The translations under genes and the position numbers were made by a program. 7,255 nt of DNA, taken from NCBI GenBank assembly GCA_002317435.1, contig DCIQ01000160.1, positions 18,517 to 25,771 on the forward strand, written 5' to 3'. Positions 1-6,788 of this stretch are shown in pieces (position 1 is the first letter of the stretch; each line of letters starts with the position of its first letter). Origin of the DNA: Bacteroidales bacterium UBA1722 (lineage in GTDB: Bacteria; Bacteroidota; Bacteroidia; Bacteroidales; UBA932). Below the pieces are notes generated by a model. It saw only the letters and a list, made by a program, of their open reading frames with translations, was not told where the DNA came from and made no database searches.

Positions 1-510
1 CCCATCCTGGACGTATTCAGAGAGAACGGCATCAAATATGCCCTGGAAGTCCACCCCGCCGAAATCGCTTTCGACTACTACTCCACCAAGAGGCTTCTGG
101 AAAAATTCAGCGACCGTCCCGAATTCGGTCTGAATTTCGACCCCAGCCATCTGCAGTGGCAGGGAGTATGCCCCCACATCTTCCTCGAAGATTTCATCAC
201 CAGAGTCTATCACGTACACATGAAAGACTGCGCCGTGACCTTGAACGGCCGCAACGGCCTGCTGGGCTCGCACATCGATTTCGGAGACCTGCGCCGCGGA
301 TGGAATTTCCGTTCACTGGGACATGGCGACGTGAACTTCGAAGAGATTATCCGCGTACTGAACGCATACGATTATCAGGGTCCTCTCTCCGTAGAATGGG
401 AAGATTCCGGCATGGACCGCGAATACGGAGCCAGGGAAGCCTGTGAATTCGTGAGAAAGATAGATTTCGCCCCCTCAGCCATCAAATTCGACGAAGCCAT
501 CAAAAACTGA
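1..510 (+). CDS. Sugar phosphate isomerase/epimerase, xylose isomerase-like TIM barrel (3' part; start lies left of window)
   Basis: The reading frame is open from base 1 to a TGA at 508-510, giving the last 169 residues of a protein whose start is outside the window. It belongs to the AP-endonuclease-2/xylose-isomerase-like TIM-barrel family, which isomerises or epimerises sugars, keto-sugars or inositols using a divalent metal. Visible landmarks, numbered within the fragment, are the LEVHP strand with Glu16, NFDPSH with Asp47 and His50, YHVHMKD at 70-76, GHGDVNFEEII from 107, and LSVEWED with Glu132 and Glu134. These match the E/D/H/E metal-binding pattern of the family. The second half of the barrel therefore looks intact, with the tail DFAPSAIKFDEA after the last helix. 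It is followed 42 bases later by a Gfo/Idh/MocA oxidoreductase on the same strand, which points to a joint sugar pathway. The family assignment is firm; the exact substrate is unknown. Confidence 0.88.
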   Translation, partial: PILDVFRENGIKYALEVHPAEIAFDYYSTKRLLEKFSDRPEFGLNFDPSHLQWQGVCPHIFLEDFITRVYHVHMKDCAVTLNGRNGLLGSHIDFGDLRRGWNFRSLGHGDVNFEEIIRVLNAYDYQGPLSVEWEDSGMDREYGAREACEFVRKIDFAPSAIKFDEAIKN

Positions 511-552
511 CGAAGCCAGAAAAAAACAGACAAAACAGGAAAAACTGAAAAA
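511..552 (+). promoter_or_regulatory. A-rich translation initiation leader
   Basis: The 42-base gap between the isomerase stop and the oxidoreductase ATG is strongly purine-rich, with repeated AAAACAG-like words (531-540 region) and an A-run up to the start codon. No convincing Shine-Dalgarno stands at the usual distance. In Bacteroidetes, A-rich, weakly structured leaders commonly take the place of a Shine-Dalgarno, so this is most likely the initiation region within an operon and not a promoter. Confidence 0.45.
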
Positions 553-1677
553 ATGAAAAAATTAAGATACGGACAGATAGGCGGCACATTGAACGCCTTC
601 ATCGGAGCGGTCCACAGAAAAGCCATCGCCATCGACGAGATGTGCACCCTCGCAGCGGGATGCTTCAGCTCCACCCATCCGGAAGCCAACGACGAATGTG
701 GCGCCCACTATGGAATAAGTCCCGACAGAATCTATCCCGACTACCGCACCATGGCCGAATCCGAGGCCGCGAGGACGGAAGACCGTCTCGACTTCGTGGT
801 AATCTGCACCCCGAACTGCACTCATTACGAGATAGCCAAAGCCTTTATGGAAAAAGGTTTCCACGTAGCGTGCGAGAAGCCCCTCTGCTTCACTTCGGAA
901 CAGGCCGCCCGGCTGCGTGACCTCGCGCAGAAGAAAAATCTCCTGACCTGCGTCACCTACACCTACACCGGTTACAACATGGTCAAACTCGCGCGTCAGA
1001 TCATCTCCGAAGGCCGGATCGGACGGATTCTGGATGTAAAGGGCGAATATCTCCAGGACTGGCTGCTGGACAAGGCCGGGGACCATACGGAGAAGGAAAG
1101 CACCCTCTCGGTATGGAGAATGAATCCCGAATTCAGCGGCATCAGCAACTGTGTGGGGGACATCGGAACCCATATCGAAGAGACGGTCTCATACATCACC
1201 GGCCTCCACGTCAGGAGGCTCTCCGCAGTCCTCGACACATTCTCCCAGGAACTGGACCTGAATGCGAATATCCTGGTGGAATTCGACAGCGGAGCCCACG
1301 GATGCTTCTCCTGCTCACAGATAGCGGCAGGACATTACAATGGACTTGTAATCAGGATTTTCGGCACATCAGGAGCCATAGAGTGGGAGCAGGAGCACCC
1401 CGATTTCCTGAAAGTCACCCTGAAGGGAGAGCCGACACAGATTCTGACCCGTGCGGCCCATACCTGGGGACACGCGGCCGACCTGAACCGCATCCCTTCG
1501 GGACATCCTGAAGGGCTTACCATGGCTTTCGCCAATATATACCGCGAATTCGCAGGAGCCGTCATCTCCGGCAGACCGGGAGATTACCCCACCGTAGAAG
1601 ACGGCCTCAGAGGGGTGAAATTCATAGAAGCTTGCGTAAAGAGCAGTAAAAACGGAGGAACCTGGGTGGAGATTTGA
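553..1677 (+). CDS. Gfo/Idh/MocA family NAD(P)-dependent oxidoreductase
   Basis: This is a complete 374-residue protein, a normal length for the family. Family members oxidise or reduce a hydroxyl/keto position of a sugar, inositol or glycoside using NAD(P). The N-terminal Rossmann fold runs to about residue 130: a glycine-rich loop GQIGGTLNAFIGAVHR at 7-22, the strand FVVICTPN at 81-88 followed by H91, and the hallmark CEKP at 107-110 with the probable catalytic Lys109. The C-terminal sheet domain carries TYTGYNMVK (137-145), EYLQDWL (165-171), GDIGTH (202-207, with Asp203 and His207 in the usual catalytic positions), SQIAAGHYNGL (255-265) and GHPEGL (317-322). The nucleotide loop is a variant, with Thr-Leu-Asn where many relatives have more glycines. 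ATG 553 is chosen because the Rossmann strand begins within five residues of it. No signal peptide is seen, so the protein is cytoplasmic. The partner TIM-barrel gene just upstream recalls the E. coli YcjR/YcjS pairing, suggesting keto-sugar chemistry; substrate inferred only loosely. Confidence 0.92.
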   Translation: MKKLRYGQIGGTLNAFIGAVHRKAIAIDEMCTLAAGCFSSTHPEANDECGAHYGISPDRIYPDYRTMAESEAARTEDRLDFVVICTPNCTHYEIAKAFMEKGFHVACEKPLCFTSEQAARLRDLAQKKNLLTCVTYTYTGYNMVKLARQIISEGRIGRILDVKGEYLQDWLLDKAGDHTEKESTLSVWRMNPEFSGISNCVGDIGTHIEETVSYITGLHVRRLSAVLDTFSQELDLNANILVEFDSGAHGCFSCSQIAAGHYNGLVIRIFGTSGAIEWEQEHPDFLKVTLKGEPTQILTRAAHTWGHAADLNRIPSGHPEGLTMAFANIYREFAGAVISGRPGDYPTVEDGLRGVKFIEACVKSSKNGGTWVEI

Positions 1678-1693
1678 CGCCCGAAACAGCTGA

Positions 1694-1715
1694 AGAGGCC
1701 GACCAAAAAGCCTCT
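1694..1715 (+). repeat. Repeat unit A (22 bases, hairpin-forming)
   Basis: This unit reads AGAGGC, then CGACCAAAAA, then GCCTCT, so it forms a perfect 6-base-pair stem with a 10-base loop. It matches unit C (on the opposite strand) at 19 of 22 positions and unit B at 15 of 22. It forms most of the left outer arm of the nested element. Confidence 0.7.
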
Positions 1716-1725
1716 GAAAACAAGA

Positions 1726-1747
1726 TGGGGCTGACTAAAAAGTCCCG
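1726..1747 (+). repeat. Repeat unit B (degenerate internal copy, side hairpin)
   Basis: The unit has the same layout as unit A: GGGGCT (1727-1732), loop GACTAAAA, AGTCCC (1741-1746), giving a 6-pair stem with one G-U wobble. It shares 15 of 22 bases with unit A in direct orientation. It lies in the asymmetric left insert of the element and would be the third arm of a three-way junction. Confidence 0.55.
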
Positions 1748-1754
1748 TTATAGA

Positions 1755-1802
1755 AAATTCACCCTGTCCACAATGCATTGTGAGCAGGGTGAATTTCGTT
1801 TT
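1755..1802 (+). terminator. Candidate terminator of the isomerase/oxidoreductase operon (central hairpin of the element)
   Basis: Arms 1755-1766 and 1785-1796 pair perfectly over 12 bases, followed inward by a C-A mismatch, a possible wobble and the palindrome 1769-1782, so the stem is about 20 base pairs with almost no loop. On the + strand the stem is followed by TTTCGTTTT up to 1802, an interrupted U-tract. It lies about 80 bases after the oxidoreductase stop. The stem is strong but the U-tract is imperfect, so termination is plausible and not certain. Confidence 0.4.
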
Positions 1803-1803
1803 C

Positions 1804-1825
1804 AGAGACTTTCTGGTCAGCCTCT
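1804..1825 (-). repeat. Repeat unit C (inverted copy of unit A)
   Basis: Read on the minus strand this is a 19 of 22 match to unit A, with the same inner stem-loop design (AGAGGC paired with GTCTCT through one G-U). It makes up most of the right outer arm of the nested element and so defines its inverted-repeat end. Confidence 0.65.
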
Positions 1826-1831
1826 TTCTCT

Positions 1832-1856
1832 AAAAGGGGGCTTTTCAAGCCCTCTT
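1832..1856 (-). terminator. Candidate intrinsic terminator of the dnaX-lptB-rlmH-kinase operon
   Basis: Bases 1834-1843 and 1847-1856 pair as a 10-base stem with one G-U wobble and a three-base loop. Read on the minus strand, the GC-rich stem ends in CCCCCTTTTAG, so a short run of four U residues overlaps and follows its 3' side. It lies 46 bases after the kinase stop codon, the right place for the operon end. The stem is good and the U-tract short. Confidence 0.55.
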
Positions 1857-1902
1857 CAAGGATAAAAAGACAACCGATTCAGAAGCGCAGGGATGAATGT
1901 GA

Positions 1903-4900
1903 CTATGCTTTCCCGTCCCTTCCCGGCAGTTCCATGAGGAAACAGGCCCCTCCCATCCGGGACGTATCATACCATATGGTTCCGCGGCTCTGCTCCACTA
2001 TATTCCTGGTAATGGCCAGCCCCAGACCGGTACCGCTGGACTTGGTGGTGAAGTTCGGCTTGAAGAGTTTGTCCCTGTTCTGCGGGAGCACTCCCGGACC
2101 GTCATCCTCCACCGAAACCCTGTAATACCCGCCACGTTCGGACACTTCTATGAGGATATGTCCCTCTCCCCTGGTCTCAAGTGCCTGGACCGCATTGGAT
2201 ATGAGATTCACGAATGCTCTGGTGATCTGGCTCTTCTTCAGCCTTACGGGGGCGTTCTCCAGCGAACAGACGAAATCCATCGAGATATCGTCCCTGTTGT
2301 CGAACAGAAGGAACTGTTCGTGAAGAACGGATATCAGGTCGAAGTCAGTATCATCCTCGTTGAAGAACCGGGCGAAACTCGAGAACTCCGAAGCCGTATT
2401 CGAAAGGATGTCTATCTGTTCTATAAGGGATTCCGAAAGGTCCTCCAGACGGTCTTCCCATCCGGATATCCCCTTCTTCTTCATCCTGACAAGATGCTGG
2501 ATGCTCAGTTTCATGGGGGTCAGGGGATTCTTTATCTCGTGGGCTATCTGGCGGGCCATCTCCCTCCAGGCCTGCTCCCTCTCCGACTGGGCCAGTTTCC
2601 TGGTGCTCTGCTCCAGATCATCCACCATCTTGTTATAGGAACGGACGAGGACTCCCAGTTCGTCATTTCCTTTGTAATCGATATGCTGCGGCTGTCGGGA
2701 GATATCCATCTCGGACATCCTCCTGCTTATCTGGGTGATGGGCCGCGACACGGAATTGGCCATCGTGACACCTCCGAAGAGTGTCGCTATCAGCAGCAGG
2801 AGATATATGTTTATGATGGCCGCTATAATGGAAGACGAGTCCCGGCTGCGCAGGCCGGAGCTGTCGGTAAAATACGGGATATTGATGATAGCCACCATAT
2901 TGCCGTTGATATTGAACACAGGGGCATACAGTGAATAATACTCCATGGAAGCTATGCGCTCCCTCTGGATAACCGTAAGTTTATGGTCCACCATCAGTGA
3001 GGAATAGGCCTTCGGATTCATTCTGGAACTGACCAGATACTTATTGAACACCTCAGGCTTCGTGGAACGGATCAGCCGGCCGTGCGGATCATACAGATTA
3101 ATGTCCACCTTCGTGTCGGAGGAGACTCCGTCCATCGCCCTGAACATTCTCATATCGTTGATCTCGCTGTAGTTTCTGGCATAGGTCAGGAAGGAGGAGA
3201 GGGACGTCTGTACCGTCTGGAGTTTTTCCTTCATCTGCTCGCGGGCCGTATTGTCCGTAAGATGGAATATGAATTCTATGCTGCCCGCTCCGATGGCGGC
3301 CAATGCGAAAAGCAGCGAAGAGGTGAGCAGGACGGTTATTTTCCTTCTGAACGAACGTTTTCCGAAAACTGCCATGACCCCCCGGTTCCTGCTCCTGATT
3401 ATCCAGACGATACCGAACAGAATGATTCCGAAGAAGATGAACAGGTAGGAGAAATACATCAGATACTGGTACATCCCTATCATCGGACGGCTGAGGACCA
3501 CGATTCCGTCACCTGCATTGTAATTGATGAAGTGGAAGTATCCGTCCTTCCTGCTGAATTCATAAGTCCCCTCACCGGAACGGGATGTATCCCACACTGC
3601 ACGATAGTCGAACGACCCGTAGGAAGATACCAGCTTTCCGTCCAGATATCTGGCATAGGAATACTGCTGGGGGACCATCCTCCTGTTCCTGACATCCAGA
3701 AGGAGTGCGGGATATCCTATGACCGCATCCGAGGTGGACTTGGAATCCATCTCTATGTAAAGTTCATAGGGAACCCCATCCCGTACGATGGTGAATACCC
3801 CTATATAACTTATCTGGTTCCTGAAGGTATTGAGGTACCAGAAGGGGGAGTCGGGATGAAGGCGGACACCGTATTTCGAGATAATGTCGTTGAAGAAGAA
3901 GTCGTGACAGTCCACGGGGACAGGGTAATTCTCGGTCTGGAGGGACTGATGGGGCCGACATATCGTAATCCTGACGTCATACTTCTGTGCCACGGCCCAC
4001 AGGTACTGGTCCGTAAGCCTGTTCAGGATTATGTTGTTCCCCCCTTCTATGTTCATGAAGAGACGTATCAGAGGATCCGCATAAATCTGATTCTCTATTC
4101 TGCGCAGATGCACTTCGAGGGAGATATCCCTCTCGGCGGCAAGCCTGTCAGTCCACACCTTGTTCTCATTGAACTCTTTCGCGAATCCCAGTGAACTGAC
4201 CATATAGAAAGTGTATGCCGTAATGACCCCCAGAAAAACGAGTATGCCCTTCCAGGACATTATCCTCACATTCTTCAGAGACGGGAACACCTGCCCGGCG
4301 AGATACAGGCACAACAGCAGTCCGGCATAGAGCATGGCATAGGAGGCATACACCACGAACGACCATACCGTCAGCTGGTCTATCTTGAAAAGTTCCAGCA
4401 CTATGCTGGAATTCGCGATCACCGAGAACAGAGTGATATGTATATAGGCGGCATAGCACAGAATGAACAGGCACACCGTCAGCCTCATACACCATTTGCG
4501 CAGCCGGGAGGCGCTCAGGACGGCCCTGACAAGTCCTTTCCGGTACATGAATACGGCTGCGACTGTCAGGAACACGAGGAGATGGTTCATCAGCAGATGG
4601 GCGAGGGAGCCGAAGAGCCTGCTGTCGGCATAGAGTGTCGGAGAGAACAGAATGCTCCCCACATCCATCATATTCACCATCCAGGAGGCCGTCCCCAGAG
4701 AAAGCGACAGGACTATCAGCGTAACGGTCAAGGATCTGATATCCCTTCTGTAGGAATGGAGGAAAAACATCGATGACAGAAGCAGCATCAGGGATATCCA
4801 TTTCAGGAAAATCCCTACAGGAGACTCGGAAAAAGGTGTCTTGTCCACTATGGAGAACAGAGGGGTCCCGTCCCTTCCGTATATCACGTTTCCGTCGTCC

Positions 4901-5517
4901 GCATAGACCGGGACGGTGTCGTATTTTGGATTCAGCCTCAGCTTCACGTTTCCGGAATTCTGCAGGGCGGAATTCTGCGTGACGTATTCGGTCTTGACCA
5001 GAATGCCGGAGACTATCTTGACATCATTCTCCTTGAAGGTCTTCACGACATACCACGCGGAACCCAGATTCACATATTGCTCCCCGTCGGACAGATAAGC
5101 CAGGGGATTGTTGTACAGGTTCATGTTGTTCATGTCGTGAAGCCTGTACCAAAGAGGCGTCAGATCGACCTCGTCATTGTTCAGAGGGAACAGGTTCACC
5201 CAGCTCTGTATGGTGTCGGCATTGTATTTATAGAGAACCATGTCCTCGGGAAAGTCTTCGAAATCCAGCCATTCCCGGGGAGAAATCTTCAGCGCCCTGT
5301 CCACGTACTTCTGCAGTTTCGCCTCCCTGTTGAGGAGCGCCTTCTGGACCCTCGCGGTCTCCCTGCTTATGGGGTAGGAAGAGTAGTTTCCGAGGGAGAG
5401 AACGAAACAGACTGCGGACAGGACGAAGAGCGATATGGTCCATTTCCCGTACCGGCCCCGAAGTCTGACCATCAGGTCCGCCAACCGGGCGAAAAATCGT
5501 TCAGAAAGATTATTCAT
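1903..5517 (-). CDS. Large multi-membrane sensor histidine kinase with NtrY-like core
   Basis: This complete 1204-residue membrane kinase has a predicted order as follows. TM1 is at about 24-44, then an extracytoplasmic region 45-234. Six membrane segments follow (about 235-254, 262-283, 303-325, 343-366, 386-410, 424-445), then a second extracytoplasmic region 446-683. TMs at 684-708 and 727-750 precede a third outside domain 751-895 that may be Cache-like, then the last TM at 896-919. Basic loops at 255-261, 326-342 and 709-726 fit the positive-inside rule. The cytoplasmic part holds HAMP (about 920-970), the DHp H-box IAHEIKNPLTPMKLS with phospho-acceptor His993, EFSSFARFF (1044-1052, an NtrY trait), the N-box around Asn1104/Asn1108, VEDDGPG (1136-1142) and GTGLGLA (1162-1168). 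All kinase motifs are intact. No receiver domain or response regulator is in view. ATG 5517 overlaps the rlmH end by 8 bases, implying coupled translation. The kinase call is very firm; the signal is unknown, and an envelope cue is inferred only from the lptB neighbour. Confidence 0.95.
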   Translation of the reverse strand: MNNLSERFFARLADLMVRLRGRYGKWTISLFVLSAVCFVLSLGNYSSYPISRETARVQKALLNREAKLQKYVDRALKISPREWLDFEDFPEDMVLYKYNADTIQSWVNLFPLNNDEVDLTPLWYRLHDMNNMNLYNNPLAYLSDGEQYVNLGSAWYVVKTFKENDVKIVSGILVKTEYVTQNSALQNSGNVKLRLNPKYDTVPVYADDGNVIYGRDGTPLFSIVDKTPFSESPVGIFLKWISLMLLLSSMFFLHSYRRDIRSLTVTLIVLSLSLGTASWMVNMMDVGSILFSPTLYADSRLFGSLAHLLMNHLLVFLTVAAVFMYRKGLVRAVLSASRLRKWCMRLTVCLFILCYAAYIHITLFSVIANSSIVLELFKIDQLTVWSFVVYASYAMLYAGLLLCLYLAGQVFPSLKNVRIMSWKGILVFLGVITAYTFYMVSSLGFAKEFNENKVWTDRLAAERDISLEVHLRRIENQIYADPLIRLFMNIEGGNNIILNRLTDQYLWAVAQKYDVRITICRPHQSLQTENYPVPVDCHDFFFNDIISKYGVRLHPDSPFWYLNTFRNQISYIGVFTIVRDGVPYELYIEMDSKSTSDAVIGYPALLLDVRNRRMVPQQYSYARYLDGKLVSSYGSFDYRAVWDTSRSGEGTYEFSRKDGYFHFINYNAGDGIVVLSRPMIGMYQYLMYFSYLFIFFGIILFGIVWIIRSRNRGVMAVFGKRSFRRKITVLLTSSLLFALAAIGAGSIEFIFHLTDNTAREQMKEKLQTVQTSLSSFLTYARNYSEINDMRMFRAMDGVSSDTKVDINLYDPHGRLIRSTKPEVFNKYLVSSRMNPKAYSSLMVDHKLTVIQRERIASMEYYSLYAPVFNINGNMVAIINIPYFTDSSGLRSRDSSSIIAAIINIYLLLLIATLFGGVTMANSVSRPITQISRRMSEMDISRQPQHIDYKGNDELGVLVRSYNKMVDDLEQSTRKLAQSEREQAWREMARQIAHEIKNPLTPMKLSIQHLVRMKKKGISGWEDRLEDLSESLIEQIDILSNTASEFSSFARFFNEDDTDFDLISVLHEQFLLFDNRDDISMDFVCSLENAPVRLKKSQITRAFVNLISNAVQALETRGEGHILIEVSERGGYYRVSVEDDGPGVLPQNRDKLFKPNFTTKSSGTGLGLAITRNIVEQSRGTIWYDTSRMGGACFLMELPGRDGKA

Positions 5518-5983
5518 TATGGTAAGGTTCCCCCTTTATGATACTGAGTGCCCTGTATAACTGTTCGGTGAAGAAGAGACGCACCAGCTGATGGGACAGC
5601 GTCATGCGCGAGAGGGAGAGTTTCCCGGAAGCCCTTTCATAGACTCTGGGGGAAAATCCCCAGGCTCCCCCGATGACGAAAGTCAGGCTCTTCCCGGAAG
5701 AGACCATCCTCGACGAAAGCCTCTGTGCCCACTCTACGGAAGAGTATTCGCTCCCCCGCTCGTCGAGAAGCACCACTTCATCCTTTTCATTCAGTCTCCG
5801 GAGGATTTCCTCCGCTTCCTTCTCCTTCACCTGCTCGGGCGAAAGTGCCCTGGTACCCTTGACGTCAGGTATCTCCACCCTCGAATAGGATATGTGGCGG
5901 AGAATCCTCTTCTCGTACATCTCCATTCCTTCCCTCACGAAAGGGAATGCAGTCCTGCCTACCGTCAGAAGGGTTATTTTCAT
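5510..5983 (-). CDS. rlmH: 23S rRNA (pseudouridine-1915-N3)-methyltransferase RlmH
   Basis: This 157-residue cytoplasmic SPOUT-fold enzyme uses S-adenosylmethionine to methylate N3 of pseudouridine 1915 in helix 69 of 23S rRNA, acting on assembled 70S ribosomes. The length is that expected of the family. It begins MKITLLTVGR and shows LLDERG (72-77), the cofactor-loop signature FVIGGAWGF (102-110), LSLSRMTLSHQLVR (122-135), FFTEQLYRA (137-145) and the C-terminal GEPYHNE that takes part in substrate binding. All diagnostic elements are intact. I prefer ATG 5983 to the GTG one codon upstream (5986) because the family starts with MKI. That ATG forms a TGATG overlap with the lptB stop. Its 3' end overlaps the kinase start by 8 bases, so it is the middle gene of a tightly coupled trio. 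Confidence 0.96.
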   Translation of the reverse strand: MKITLLTVGRTAFPFVREGMEMYEKRILRHISYSRVEIPDVKGTRALSPEQVKEKEAEEILRRLNEKDEVVLLDERGSEYSSVEWAQRLSSRMVSSGKSLTFVIGGAWGFSPRVYERASGKLSLSRMTLSHQLVRLFFTEQLYRALSIIKGEPYHNE

Positions 5984-6765
5984 CACTGCTCCGCGTTACG
6001 GCCACCGCCCTCCCGATCCTGTGGGCGTTCGTGAAGAACGGCCTTGCGCAGTTCGAAGTTCTGCCCCAGATATTTCCGGCGGACATCCGGATTGTTGGCC
6101 AGCTGTTCCGCCGTCCCCTCTTCGAGAATGTTCCCTTCGTAGAGCAGATACGCACGGTCCGTGATGGCCAGGGTCTCGTGAACGTTATGGTCGGTAATTA
6201 TGATGCCGATGTTCCGGCATTTGAGTTTGGCTATGATATGCTGGATATCTTCCACGGCTATGGGGTCCACACCTGCGAACGGTTCATCCAGAAGGATGAA
6301 TTTCGGGTCGATGGCCAGTGCCCTGGCGATCTCGCAGCGGCGCCTTTCCCCACCGGAAAGCTGTATTCCGAGGCTCTTGCGGACCTTATGGAGTCCGAAT
6401 TCATCTATCAGGGATTCCAGTTTCGCCAGGCGGGCCTCCTTCTCCATCCCGGACACCTCCATGACGGAGAGGATATTGTCTTCGACGCTCATCTTGCGGA
6501 AGACCGAGGCTTCCTGCGCCAGATACCCCAGGCCCTTCTGGGCACGCTTATACATAGGCAGGTCGGTTATCTCCTCGTCCCCGAGGAAAATTCTTCCCTG
6601 ATTCGGTTTGATAAGACCGGTTATCATATAGAAACTGGTGGTCTTTCCAGCCCCGTTGGGACCCAGAAGCCCCACGATCTCCCCCTGTTCCACTTCGATG
6701 GAGACCCCTTTCACCACGGTCCTCATCCCGTATTTCTTTATCAGACCGGTACAGTAAAGTTTCAT
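5983..6765 (-). CDS. lptB: LPS export ABC transporter ATP-binding protein LptB
   Basis: This is a complete 260-residue ABC ATPase. LptB dimerises under the LptFG membrane proteins and powers extraction of lipopolysaccharide from the inner membrane toward the Lpt bridge and the outer membrane. Walker A GPNGAGKT is at 35-42, the Q-loop YLAQEASVF at 81-89 with Gln84, the signature LSGGERRR at 136-143, Walker B FILLDEPFAGVDP at 156-168, and the switch His193 in TDHNV. The LptB-typical pieces YLAQEASVFRKMSVEDNI and the C-terminal KYLGQNF (231-237) separate it from the related branched-chain amino-acid ATPases. It is about 20 residues longer than E. coli LptB because of a charged, probably flexible tail. 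ATG 6765 follows the dnaX stop by 23 AT-rich bases. The stop overlaps the rlmH ATG by one base. Confidence 0.94.
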   Translation of the reverse strand: MKLYCTGLIKKYGMRTVVKGVSIEVEQGEIVGLLGPNGAGKTTSFYMITGLIKPNQGRIFLGDEEITDLPMYKRAQKGLGYLAQEASVFRKMSVEDNILSVMEVSGMEKEARLAKLESLIDEFGLHKVRKSLGIQLSGGERRRCEIARALAIDPKFILLDEPFAGVDPIAVEDIQHIIAKLKCRNIGIIITDHNVHETLAITDRAYLLYEGNILEEGTAEQLANNPDVRRKYLGQNFELRKAVLHERPQDREGGGRNAEQ

Positions 6766-6788
6766 GCTATGTCGCTATATATTAATGT

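Larger units (their letters stand above)
1692..1827. repeat. Nested inverted-repeat element, MITE-like or intergenic palindromic repeat
   Basis: The outer arms 1692-1721 and 1798-1827 are 30 bases each and match as inverted repeats at 26 of 30 positions. Inside lies a second, off-centre palindrome: arms 1755-1766 and 1785-1796 are perfect 12-base inverted repeats around the 14-base perfect palindrome 1769-1782. The 33 bases 1722-1754 exist only on the left side and can form their own hairpin (1727-1732 with 1741-1746). As RNA the whole would fold as a three-way junction. There is no transposase and no clear target-site duplication at the edges. It sits exactly between two convergent operons, so it may double as a terminator. 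A miniature transposable element or a dispersed intergenic palindrome is the likeliest origin, judged from structure alone. Confidence 0.7.

Noticed and set aside
562..1173. 203-codon minus-strand frame opposite the oxidoreductase
   Set aside because: It overlaps the Rossmann and catalytic motifs of a clear gene on the + strand and has no recognisable product.
1692..1827. Reading the inverted repeats as ends of a full insertion sequence
   Set aside because: Only about 76 bases lie between the outer arms. There is no transposase remnant, and no matching direct repeats flank the arms, so at most a miniature non-autonomous element is supported.
2158..2934. 258-codon open frame on the + strand, antisense to the kinase ATPase, DHp and HAMP region
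   Set aside because: It is a shadow of strongly conserved kinase motifs on the other strand, and its translation shows no domain.
3082..4194. 370-codon open frame on the + strand, antisense to the kinase
   Set aside because: It lies wholly opposite a kinase gene with an unambiguous domain structure. The translation has no recognisable motif and resembles the usual shadow frame produced by biased codon use.
4166..4801. 211-codon minus-strand frame inside the kinase gene
   Set aside because: It is out of frame with the kinase and lies over its six-TM block. It has no independent start context or domain.
6766..6788. Possible promoter in the AT-rich gap before lptB
   Set aside because: The gap is only 23 bases and shows no Bacteroidetes -33/-7 (TTTG / TAnnTTTG) pair; simple operon spacing explains it.
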